Assembly (NCBI GenBank): GCA_022865555.1
Contig: JALHTD010000306.1
Location: forward strand, 1 to 9,992
Direction: 5' to 3'
DNA length: 9,992 nt
Origin: Thermoanaerobaculaceae bacterium
Lineage (GTDB): Bacteria; Acidobacteriota; Thermoanaerobaculia; Thermoanaerobaculales; Thermoanaerobaculaceae
In this document: positions 1 to 6,602 of the stretch, piece after piece
Position numbering within the stretch: position 1 is the stretch's first letter
Layout of the letters: the number at the start of each line of letters is the position of its first letter
The notes under the pieces: generated by a model
Told to the model about the DNA's origin: nothing
Databases searched by the model: none
Seen by the model: the letters and a program-made list of their open reading frames with translations, nothing else
Made by a program: the position numbers and the translations under genes

Positions 1-798
1 GAAGCGCTCGTTCCGGTCCCGGGCGAGCAGCTTGTTGAGCAGCTCCTCAAGCACGGGCTCCAGGTCCGGCGCGGGGGGCAGATCCGCCTGCTCCACCAGC
101 CGCATGCTGTCGACCACGGTCTGTCCTTTGAACGCCTGCCGACCGGTCAGCAGCTCAAAGAGCACCGCTCCGAGGCTGAACAGGTCGCTGCGACCATCGA
201 GCGGTTCGCCGCGCACCTGCTCGGGGGACATGTAACCCGCCGTCCCCACGATCAGCCCTTCCTGGGTGAGGGCGACGCCGGGAGGCTCCATCCCGATCTT
301 CTTCGCCTCCGGTTGGACCAGTTTCGCCAGGCCGAAGTCGAGGATCTTCACCTGGCCGTCCTTGGTCAGAAAGATGTTCTCGGGCTTCAGGTCCCGGTGT
401 ACGAGCCCCATCTCCTTCACTGCCGAGAGGCCGCGCGCGATCTGCAGCGCGATCTCGGCCGCCTTGCGCGGAGCGAGCGCCTTGCCGCGGCGCATGCGCT
501 GGCGCAGCGTGTCGCCTTCGAGCAGCTCCGAGACGACGTACGGCGAACCCTTGAAGGTGCCGATGTCGTAGATCGCCGGGATGTTCGGATGGGCGAGCTG
601 GCCGGCGGCGCGCGCCTCCAGCTCGAACCGCTTCAGCCGCTCGGCGTCGCCGGAGTAGGTGGCCGGCAGCACCTTGATCGCGACGTCGCGCTGCAGGCGC
701 GGATCCCACCCCCGGTACACCTCCCCCATCCCGCCCGTGGCGATGGCGCCGATGATCTCGTACGGTCCAAGCCGGGCCCCGGCCCGCAGCGTTGGCAT
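1..798 (-). CDS. Serine/threonine protein kinase (Hanks/PknB type), 3' end beyond the window
   Basis: Predicted to phosphorylate Ser/Thr on partner proteins using ATP. The 266 visible residues form an almost complete kinase domain: Gly-rich loop at 20-25 (ATGGMG), ATP-binding Lys42 (VAIKVL), HRDLKPEN at 134-141 with catalytic Asp136, DFG at 154-156 and SPEQ at 191-194. The reading frame is still open at base 1, at the Arg of subdomain XI (RDRNERF), so about 20 residues of the fold and any C-terminal sensor region lie outside. It is an RD-type kinase, usually activated by loop phosphorylation. One oddity is that the first Gly of the GxGxxG loop is Ala20. The ATG at 798 is chosen because the kinase homology begins about 12 codons later. 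No Shine-Dalgarno precedes it, and a promoter-like element sits directly upstream. It lies 67 bp downstream of acs on the same strand. The kinase call is secure; the substrate is unknown. Confidence 0.93.
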   Translation of the reverse strand, partial: MPTLRAGARLGPYEIIGAIATGGMGEVYRGWDPRLQRDVAIKVLPATYSGDAERLKRFELEARAAGQLAHPNIPAIYDIGTFKGSPYVVSELLEGDTLRQRMRRGKALAPRKAAEIALQIARGLSAVKEMGLVHRDLKPENIFLTKDGQVKILDFGLAKLVQPEAKKIGMEPPGVALTQEGLIVGTAGYMSPEQVRGEPLDGRSDLFSLGAVLFELLTGRQAFKGQTVVDSMRLVEQADLPPAPDLEPVLEELLNKLLARDRNERF

Positions 799-837
799 CT
801 GAGAAACATTGTAGACCCCGTTCTCAGCAAGCGTCAG
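799..837 (-). promoter_or_regulatory. Candidate near-leaderless promoter with inverted-repeat operator for the kinase at 798
   Basis: Read on the minus strand, CTGACG (832-837, 4/6 to TTGACA) is separated by 18 bp from TACAAT (808-813, 5/6 to TATAAT). This predicts a start of transcription near 801, only about 3 nt before the ATG, which fits the absence of a Shine-Dalgarno. A perfect 7-bp inverted repeat, CTGAGAA (799-805) and TTCTCAG (821-827), has arm centres 22 bp apart, about two helical turns. It brackets the -10 box, as an operator for a dimeric repressor would. The alternative is a weak 3' hairpin of the acs transcript, but it lacks a U-tract and is AT-rich. This is read from sequence only. 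Confidence 0.4.
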
Positions 838-865
838 CGTGCGGTGGTGCCCGGTCCCCTGTCTC

Positions 866-2770
866 CTACTCCTCCAGCGTCGAGACGTCCCCCTCGGGGA
901 GGCCCTGGGCCCGCGCTTTCAGCACCCGCCGCATGATCTTGCCCGAGCGGGTCTTGGGCAGCGAGGTGACGACCTCGATCTTCTCGGGCTTGGCGATCGG
1001 GCCGATCTCCCTGGCAACGTGGTTCGCAAGGTCCTCCACGAGCTGAGGTGTGGCCGTCTGGCCCACCCGCAGGATCACGTAGGCGTAGATGCAGTTCCCA
1101 CGCACCTCGTGGGGCATGCCTATCGCCGCCGCCTCCGACACCGCCGGGTGGCTCACCAGCGCCGACTCGATCTCCGCCGTGCCGAGTCGGTACCCCGAAA
1201 CCTTGATGACGTCGTCCACCCGGCCGATGATCCAGATGTAGCCGTCATCGTCGATCTTCGCCGAGTCACCTGTGAAGTACTTCCCCGGGTACTTGGACCA
1301 GTACTGTTTCTCGTAGCCTTCGGGGTCCTTGTAGATGCCGCGCAGCATTGCCGGCCAGGGCGTAGTGATGACCAGCTTCCCCTCCTCGCCCGGCGCGACC
1401 GGCTTGCCCTCGTCGTCGAGGACCTCCGCCTGGATGCCGGGGAACGGTTTTGTGCCCGAGCCGGGCTTCAGCGGGAACGACGGCACCGGCGTGATCATGA
1501 ACATGCCGGTCTCGGTCTGCCACCAGGTGTCGATGATCGGGCACTTCTCCTTGCCGATGACCCGGTGGTACCAGCGCCACGCTTCCGGGTTGATGGGCTC
1601 GCCCACGGTCCCCAGAAGGCGCAGGCTCGAGAGGTCGTGACGGTTGGCCCACGACTCTCCGAACCGCATCAGGCCTCGGATCGCGGTCGGCGCGGTGTAG
1701 AGGATCGAGATCCCGTAGTTCTCGACGATGCGCCACCAGCGGTCGGGGAACGGGTAGGTGGGGGCGCCCTCGTACATCATCGAGGTCGCGCCGAGGATCA
1801 GTGGGCCGTAGACGATGTAGCTGTGGCCGGTGATCCAGCCCGGATCGGCGGCGCACCAGTAGCGATCCTCCGGTTTCATATCGAAGGCGTACTTGAGGGT
1901 GGTGGCGACCCCGACCTGGTAGCCGCCGTGGGTGTGGATGATCGCCTTGGGCCTGCCGGTCGTGCCCGAGGTGTACAGCAGGAACAGCGGGTCCTCGGCG
2001 TCCATGACCTCGGTGGGGCACCTGCCGTTGGTGCCGGCTCGCGACATCGGGAGGGCCATCAGCTCGTCGTAGTAGTAGTCGCGGCCCACCTCCATGTTGA
2101 CCTTCTCCTTGGTGCGCCGCACGACGATGACGTGCTCCACGGTGCCGGCGCGCTGCAACGCCTCGTCGGCGATGGCCTTCAGGTTGATGGCCTTGCCGCG
2201 CATGTAGCCGCCATCCGCGGTGACCAGCACGCGGGACTCCGAGTCTTCGATGCGACCGTGGAGCGACTCGACCGAAAAACCGCCGTACACCACCGAGTGA
2301 ACGGCCCCGATCTTGGCGCAGGCAAGCATGGCGATCGGCAGTTCCGGAATGCGCGGCAGGTAGATGGTCACCCGGTCGCCCTTGTTGACCCCCATGCTCT
2401 TGAGGACGTTGGCGAACCTGCACACCTCCCGGGCCAGCGCAAAGTACGAGAACGTGCGCAGGTCGCCGTTCTCGCCCTCCCAGATCAGCGCCAGCTTGTT
2501 GCGCGTCGGCGTGGTGAGGTGTCGGTCAAGCGCGTTGTGGACGATGTTGGTCTTCGCCCCGACGAACCACTTGTAGAAGGGTTTGCCGGAGTCGTCGAGC
2601 ACCTTCGTCCACTTCTTGAACCACTTCAGCTCCTTGGCCCGTTCCTCCCAGAAGGCGACCAGGTCCTCCGCCGCCTTGGCGCGCAACGCCTCGTAGTCCT
2701 TGACGTGAGAGCGGCGCACCGTCTGCTTGTCCGGATACCAGAAACCGCCCGGTTTGGGTTCCTCTGCCAT
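866..2770 (-). CDS. acs: Acetyl-CoA synthetase (AMP-forming)
   Basis: Converts acetate, ATP and CoA to acetyl-CoA, AMP and PPi through an acetyl-AMP intermediate. It acts in the cytoplasm in acetate assimilation. The 634 residues match the usual length of about 650. Visible motifs are the P-loop YTSGTTGRPK at 266-275, DTWWQTETG at 414-422 (the Trp restricts the acyl pocket to acetate), TGD at 500-502, the hinge region GRVDDVIKVSGYRLG at 516-530, and PKTRSGKIMRR at 605-615. In the last, Lys611 is the catalytic lysine that is reversibly acetylated in characterised homologues. Family members usually read SGHRLG, where this one has SGYRLG. The ATG at 2770 is chosen because it follows a GGGGGGA Shine-Dalgarno and gives the family N-terminus. 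The frame stays open up to 2983, but the extra residues are low-complexity. The gene has its own 143-bp leader and ends 67 bp before the kinase start. Confidence 0.97.
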   Translation of the reverse strand: MAEEPKPGGFWYPDKQTVRRSHVKDYEALRAKAAEDLVAFWEERAKELKWFKKWTKVLDDSGKPFYKWFVGAKTNIVHNALDRHLTTPTRNKLALIWEGENGDLRTFSYFALAREVCRFANVLKSMGVNKGDRVTIYLPRIPELPIAMLACAKIGAVHSVVYGGFSVESLHGRIEDSESRVLVTADGGYMRGKAINLKAIADEALQRAGTVEHVIVVRRTKEKVNMEVGRDYYYDELMALPMSRAGTNGRCPTEVMDAEDPLFLLYTSGTTGRPKAIIHTHGGYQVGVATTLKYAFDMKPEDRYWCAADPGWITGHSYIVYGPLILGATSMMYEGAPTYPFPDRWWRIVENYGISILYTAPTAIRGLMRFGESWANRHDLSSLRLLGTVGEPINPEAWRWYHRVIGKEKCPIIDTWWQTETGMFMITPVPSFPLKPGSGTKPFPGIQAEVLDDEGKPVAPGEEGKLVITTPWPAMLRGIYKDPEGYEKQYWSKYPGKYFTGDSAKIDDDGYIWIIGRVDDVIKVSGYRLGTAEIESALVSHPAVSEAAAIGMPHEVRGNCIYAYVILRVGQTATPQLVEDLANHVAREIGPIAKPEKIEVVTSLPKTRSGKIMRRVLKARAQGLPEGDVSTLEE

Positions 2771-2801
2771 GGTCTGTCCCCCCTGCTCTGTTCCCGTCAA
2801 C

Positions 2802-2827
2802 GGCCGGAAGGCCATCCTCTTCCGGCC
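2802..2827 (-). promoter_or_regulatory. Hairpin in the acs leader (9-bp stem, 8-nt loop)
   Basis: GGCCGGAAG (2802-2810) and CTTCCGGCC (2819-2827) are exact reverse complements flanking an 8-nt loop. It lies 31 bp upstream of the acs ATG and about 87 bp past the hydrolase stop. On the acs-sense strand the loop reads AGGATGGC and contains an ATG (2813-2815) in frame with acs. No T-run follows, so an intrinsic terminator for the hydrolase transcript is unlikely. A 5'-UTR structure or a protein-binding palindrome affecting acs is more plausible. The structure is certain on paper; its role is inferred. Confidence 0.45.
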
Positions 2828-2913
2828 CGTCGGTGCTCTCGCAACGACGCGGTACGGAAAGTTGTGCCAGTTTACAGCGTGCCCGCCGCGGGCGCCGGGA
2901 CCGCCGAAGGGTC

Positions 2914-3771
2914 CTACTCCTGCGCGTTCCGCGGTGGCCCCGCGCCCAGCACGAGGTCGAGGAGCTCCGCCAGCTTTCGGCACGCTTCGGGACTCTCCAG
3001 GATGCCGCCGGAGTTGTGATCGCCCACCAGGGTCGCGAAGCGCTTCGGCTCGGGCGCGGCGCGGAAGAGCGCCTCACCCATCTCGAACGGCACGATGGTG
3101 TCGGCCGGCCCGTGCAGGAACAGCGTGGGACAGGCGAGACGCCTCACGCGAGAGAGCGAGTCGTAGCCCACCCGCACGAGGGCCTGAGGCACGAACGGGT
3201 AGTGCCGGCGCGCCATCGCGCGGGCGCTCGTGAAGGTGGACTCGGCCACCAGTGCCGCCGGGGGGAGCCTGGTGGCGGCTTCGATGACGACGGCACCGCC
3301 GAGGGACTCGCCGTAGAACACCGTCCGGTCGAGGGGGACGCCTCGCGAGTCGCGGACGTGGGCGACGGCAGCATCCATGTCGTGGGCCGTCCCCTCCTCG
3401 CTCGGCTTCCCCTGGCTCGCCCCGGAACCGTGGTAGTCGAACGCCAGCACCGAGAGCCCGAGGTCGTGGAACAGCCGCAGCTTCCCGACGCGGTCCCCCA
3501 TGTTCCCCGCGTTGCCGTGGGAGAAGATCAGCGCGCCGCGACCTTGCGGGGCGGGCACCCACCAGGCTGCTACGGTGACGCCGTCGGATGTCTCCAAACG
3601 GACGTCCTCGAACGCCATGCCCAGGTCCGCAGGCGTGAACCGAACATGTCTGTCCGGGAAGAAGATCAGAGACTCCTGCCGGAAGTAAGCGAGCCCCAGC
3701 AGGGCGACCAACCCGGCCGCCATCACCGCTGCCAACGCCAGCGCGCCCGTCAGCACCTGCCTCACCGCCAT
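2914..3771 (-). CDS. Membrane-anchored alpha/beta hydrolase (Bem46/ABHD13-like)
   Basis: A predicted serine hydrolase of unknown substrate, tethered to the membrane by an N-terminal helix (residues about 6-28, Ala/Leu/Val-rich). It has 285 residues, normal for the family. The catalytic triad is readable: nucleophile Ser156 in GESLGG (154-159), Asp224 in GPADTIVP (221-228) and His252 in VGDHN (249-253). HGNAGN at 85-90 supplies the oxyanion-hole region and is characteristic of the Bem46/ABHD13/YfhR-type group, as is the FFPDRHVRFTPADLG stretch after the helix. An ATG at 3771 is usable. However, the GGAG in front abuts it and is better spaced (6 nt) for a GTG at 3765, which would remove two residues. 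It lies 23 bp downstream of the methionine sulfoxide reductase gene on the same strand, probably in the same transcript. Ester or thioester hydrolysis is likely, but nothing here fixes the substrate. Confidence 0.85.
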   Translation of the reverse strand: MAVRQVLTGALALAAVMAAGLVALLGLAYFRQESLIFFPDRHVRFTPADLGMAFEDVRLETSDGVTVAAWWVPAPQGRGALIFSHGNAGNMGDRVGKLRLFHDLGLSVLAFDYHGSGASQGKPSEEGTAHDMDAAVAHVRDSRGVPLDRTVFYGESLGGAVVIEAATRLPPAALVAESTFTSARAMARRHYPFVPQALVRVGYDSLSRVRRLACPTLFLHGPADTIVPFEMGEALFRAAPEPKRFATLVGDHNSGGILESPEACRKLAELLDLVLGAGPPRNAQE

Positions 3772-3794
3772 CTCCGCCCGGCCCCTGGCCGGCG

Positions 3795-4256
3795 TCAGGA
3801 GCAGATCATCGCGACGACAGCCTCGAGCCCCTCGCGATCCACCTCGTCGAAGTGCGCGGGGCGCTCGGAGTCAACGTCGAGCACGCCGATCACGGTTCCC
3901 GAGGCGTCGCGCAGCGGGATCACGATCTCGGAGCGCGAGCGCGAGTCGCACGCGATGTGCCCCGGGAAGGCGTGCACGTCCGGGACGATGACCGGCTCAC
4001 CGCGGTCGAGACCCGCCCAGCACACGCCCTGGTGCGCCGGCAGGACAAGACACGCCAGCGAGCCCTGGTACGGCCCGACGGTGAGCTCGCCGTCTCTCAA
4101 AAGGTACCAGCCGGTCCAGAAGAAGTCGTCCATCTTGGCGTGCAGAAGCGCCGCGGCGGTGGCCATCCGCGCCGACGGGTCCGTGGTGGAGACGAAGAGC
4201 TCCCGCAACTGCTCGGCCACCCGCCCGTAGCGCTCCTGTTTTCGCTTTGCGTCCAC
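3795..4256 (-). CDS. msrC: Free methionine-(R)-sulfoxide reductase (GAF-domain fRMsr)
   Basis: Reduces free methionine-(R)-sulfoxide to methionine in the cytoplasm, a step in repair of oxidative damage. The protein is a single GAF domain. Cys69, Cys79 and Cys103 (in SLAC, GVCW and HIACD) have the 10- and 24-residue spacing of Cys84/94/118 in the E. coli enzyme. The surrounding motifs FWTGWYLL (46-53), VGPYQG (60-65), VPDVHAFPGHIACDSRSRSE (91-110) and GVLDVDS (124-130) are the family signature. The GTG at 4256 is chosen because GGAGGG lies 4 nt upstream (4261-4266) and the resulting 153 residues match the family N-terminus. ATG codons at 4277 and 4295 in the same frame add 7 or 13 residues, and the one at 4295 overlaps the upstream gene. 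The gene follows the membrane protein by about 22 bp, so the two are probably co-transcribed. Confidence 0.93.
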   Translation of the reverse strand: MDAKRKQERYGRVAEQLRELFVSTTDPSARMATAAALLHAKMDDFFWTGWYLLRDGELTVGPYQGSLACLVLPAHQGVCWAGLDRGEPVIVPDVHAFPGHIACDSRSRSEIVIPLRDASGTVIGVLDVDSERPAHFDEVDREGLEAVVAMICS

Positions 4257-4278
4257 CGTACCCTCCGCGCCGTGCATC

Positions 4279-6444
4279 CTAGATCCGCCGCCCACGCGCC
4301 GACAGCCTCAGCGCGACCGCGGTGCCGGCCTGCAACACGGCAATCCCGAGACCCACCGCGGCCATTCCCGCCCACGGCAGCACGAGCAGGCCCACCGCCA
4401 GCGCGGCGACCCCCGCGCCCGCCTCGTCGGCAGCGAAGCCCCTGCCGGCCCCACGCCGCGTCTCGCCCCTTCCGGCCAGCGAGGCCACCGCCGGGAAAGC
4501 CGCACCTGTGAGCGAGCCGGCCAGCAGCAGGAGCGGCACGATGGTGGCCCGGGGCCACGCCAGCGGAACACCCGCCGCGATCAGCAGCGAGACGCCGGAT
4601 CCCGCGACCAGCACCGCCGGCAGGAATCCGCCCTCGGTGGACGATCGCCTGCGAGCGACCACCGAGCCTCCCACGAGCCCCGCCATGAACGCCGCCGACA
4701 GCGCTCCGACCTCCGCGTACACCGAGCCCATCGTTGCCTGCCACCCCGCAAGCAGCAGAAGCCACCAGGCCATGGAGGCAAACCCCACCACCGCGGCGGC
4801 CTCGACACCCAGGCTGGCGCCGCGCGCACCCCGCACCAGCAGCACGGTCAGCACGGCGGCGAGGCAGACGAGGAGCGGCACGGTGGACCCTGACTCCAGC
4901 GCCCGTGCCACCGCGAGCAACGGGGGGGTTCCCCGCGCCTCATGAAGCGCCGCGGCCAGCAGCACCGCGCGCGGGTGCCGTGCCCGGTTGACCGGGGCAG
5001 GGCGCTCGGCCAGGAACGCCTCCAACGCGGCGGCGCGCCCGGTGTCCGCCAGCAGCGGGATTATCTCGGGCCCGAACTCCGGATCGATCGCGCCCCTGCG
5101 GCGCCAGCGCTCTGCGAGGACCGTCGGATCCGCGGAGAGACTCGCACCCTCGCGGCCGGCAACCAGCAGGACCTCCTCGCCCGGGACAGCAATCACCCGA
5201 GGGAAGGCCTCCCGGAGCGTGGCAGTGGTGATCGCCAGCAGCCGCCCGCCCACACCGCCCAGGTAGGTGTCCCCAACCCCCACGCGCACCACCAGGACGC
5301 CGTCTTTCTTGAGAGCCCCGGCGCAGGCGCGGAAGAACTCCACCGTGCGGGTGCGGTCGTGCCGCAGCGTGGTCGGGTCGCCGTCCAGGAGCACGATCTC
5401 GTCCCAGGTCCCGCCGCGCCTGACCGCGCGCAGCGGGTCGCTGCCCACCACCGTCACCCGCGGGTCCGCGAGCGCCGTCGCCAGAGGAACTCCGAACCAG
5501 ACCGGCAGCAGGTCGACGAGGGTGGCATCCTCCTCGACCACGGTGAGCCGTATGTCGGGCTCGCGCAGCATGGCGGGCACGCTCCCGTCAGCGGTCCCTC
5601 CCAGCAGGAGCACCCTCGTCGGGTTCGGGTGCAGCAGGAGCGCGAGGTGCGCGCGCGGTGCCGCGCGGTAGGGATCGGGAAAGCTCGCCAGGAGCCGGCC
5701 GTCGGCGAAGAGCGCGGCCGGCGTCCCGGTCGAAAACTCGAGGCGCTGCTGGCGCGTTTCCCGCCAGGCGGCGAGCTCCCCCGCCCTGCCTGACCAGCGC
5801 CAGCCGGCCCTTGCAAGGATCCGGTCCCCGGGTGCCGCCACGATCACCCCGGCTGCCAGCGGCAGCACGGCAAGCCACGGACGGTCACGCGCCGCCAGCC
5901 ACGCGGCCAGAGAGATGCCAGCCGCGACGCAGAGCGCCGTCACCGACCCCTGCTGCGCCAGCAGGAACGTGAAGACGAGCCCCCCCGCCATCGCTCCGCC
6001 GCTCTCGAGCGCGTAGGCCCTGGCCGCACCGCTCGCGCCGCTCAGAGCGGCCGCCGCCACCGGGAAGCTCCACCCACCCACCACAGCCGGCACGATCACC
6101 GCCACGGCCCACACCCAGAGCCCGCGCCAGGTCGTCGCAGCTTCGCCCGTCACCGTGCCGGTGAGTGCCGGTGCGGCGCGCATCAGGACGACCCCGGCGG
6201 CGGCAAGCACGGGGACAAGGCCCGGCGCCACCACCGCAAAGCCGCGGCCGCCACGCCGGGTCCCCACCCACGCCCCGATCCCCATCCCCCAGAGCCAGAG
6301 CGCCAGGACCGCGCCCCACGCGAGCTCCGAGCCGCCCAGGGCGGCCATCCCCTCGCGCAGGAGAACCGCCTGCGCCACCGACGTTGCGAAGCCGAGGGCC
6401 AGCAGCGACGTCCTGGCCGTGACCGTGGGCGAGAGCGGGTGCAT
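4279..6444 (-). CDS. Polytopic membrane protein with internal spermidine-synthase-like domain
   Basis: This resembles proteins annotated as 'fused MFS/spermidine synthase'. It has 721 residues in three blocks: an N-terminal hydrophobic half (about 12-205, six or seven helices), a soluble Rossmann-type domain (about 245-430) and a C-terminal hydrophobic half (about 522-712, about six helices). The Rossmann block has RVLLLGGTADG (277-287) where active spermidine synthases have GGGDGG, TVVEED (301-306) for cofactor ribose binding, and VLLDGDP (351-357) followed by VEFFRACAGALKKDGVLVV, matching the SpeE order. The divergent glycine loop makes true polyamine synthesis doubtful. The two membrane halves share motifs (YALESGGAMAGG at 144-155; DEAGAGVAALAVG at 673-685). 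The ATG at 6444 is chosen over 6495 because the plus-strand promoter occupies 6484-6512 and the extra 17 residues are not membrane-like. No Shine-Dalgarno is visible. The gene lies upstream of the reductase and hydrolase genes. Confidence 0.82.
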   Translation of the reverse strand: MHPLSPTVTARTSLLALGFATSVAQAVLLREGMAALGGSELAWGAVLALWLWGMGIGAWVGTRRGGRGFAVVAPGLVPVLAAAGVVLMRAAPALTGTVTGEAATTWRGLWVWAVAVIVPAVVGGWSFPVAAAALSGASGAARAYALESGGAMAGGLVFTFLLAQQGSVTALCVAAGISLAAWLAARDRPWLAVLPLAAGVIVAAPGDRILARAGWRWSGRAGELAAWRETRQQRLEFSTGTPAALFADGRLLASFPDPYRAAPRAHLALLLHPNPTRVLLLGGTADGSVPAMLREPDIRLTVVEEDATLVDLLPVWFGVPLATALADPRVTVVGSDPLRAVRRGGTWDEIVLLDGDPTTLRHDRTRTVEFFRACAGALKKDGVLVVRVGVGDTYLGGVGGRLLAITTATLREAFPRVIAVPGEEVLLVAGREGASLSADPTVLAERWRRRGAIDPEFGPEIIPLLADTGRAAALEAFLAERPAPVNRARHPRAVLLAAALHEARGTPPLLAVARALESGSTVPLLVCLAAVLTVLLVRGARGASLGVEAAAVVGFASMAWWLLLLAGWQATMGSVYAEVGALSAAFMAGLVGGSVVARRRSSTEGGFLPAVLVAGSGVSLLIAAGVPLAWPRATIVPLLLLAGSLTGAAFPAVASLAGRGETRRGAGRGFAADEAGAGVAALAVGLLVLPWAGMAAVGLGIAVLQAGTAVALRLSARGRRI

Positions 6445-6456
6445 GGAGCCATTATC
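6445..6456 (-). promoter_or_regulatory. Possible -10 element for the membrane-protein gene
   Basis: GATAAT on the minus strand (6451-6456, 5/6 to TATAAT) lies 6 bp before the ATG at 6444. Transcription would then begin at or next to the start codon, giving a leaderless mRNA, which agrees with the lack of a Shine-Dalgarno. No recognisable -35 hexamer occurs 16-18 bp further upstream, so the call is weak. Confidence 0.25.
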
Positions 6457-6483
6457 GCGCTCGACGGTGAGCGCAGCTGCGGC

Positions 6484-6512
6484 TTGACAAGACACTGGGC
6501 GTGTACGATAAG
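6484..6512 (+). promoter_or_regulatory. Sigma70-type promoter for the receptor-like kinase operon
   Basis: TTGACA (6484-6489, a perfect -35) is followed by a 17-bp spacer and GATAAG (6507-6512, 4/6 match to the -10). The predicted start of transcription is near 6519, leaving an 84-nt leader before the GTG at 6603. It lies in the divergent intergenic region 6445-6602. A 10-bp palindrome, CGCAGCTGCG (6472-6481), ends 2 bp before the -35 and might bind a regulator. The rest of the region shows no further structure that I can support. Confidence 0.6.
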
Positions 6513-6602
6513 GAGACTTAGAGTCAACGGCATGTCGAGCAGAACGAGTCGGCGGGTCAGGATCGCGGCGCTGTATCGAGCGTGTTGGGACCGGAGTGAG
6601 GC

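Noticed and set aside
2845..2875. Possible sigma54 site for acs (TGGCAC on the minus strand)
   Set aside because: The -24 half matches, but the position of the -12 GC dinucleotide reads differently (TCCG), so the essential second half is missing.
2881..2893. GC-rich palindrome after the hydrolase gene as intrinsic terminator
   Set aside because: The two 6-bp arms are separated by a single base, too tight for a full hairpin, and no T-run follows on the minus strand.
839..3019. 726-codon open frame on the plus strand, antisense to acs
   Set aside because: It mirrors acs, whose motifs are complete. The antisense product is an Arg/Asp/His-rich composition typical of shadow frames in GC-rich DNA, with no recognisable domain.
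2833..4230. 465-codon plus-strand frame opposite the hydrolase and reductase genes
   Set aside because: Antisense to two genes with intact catalytic residues, and its composition is that of a shadow frame.
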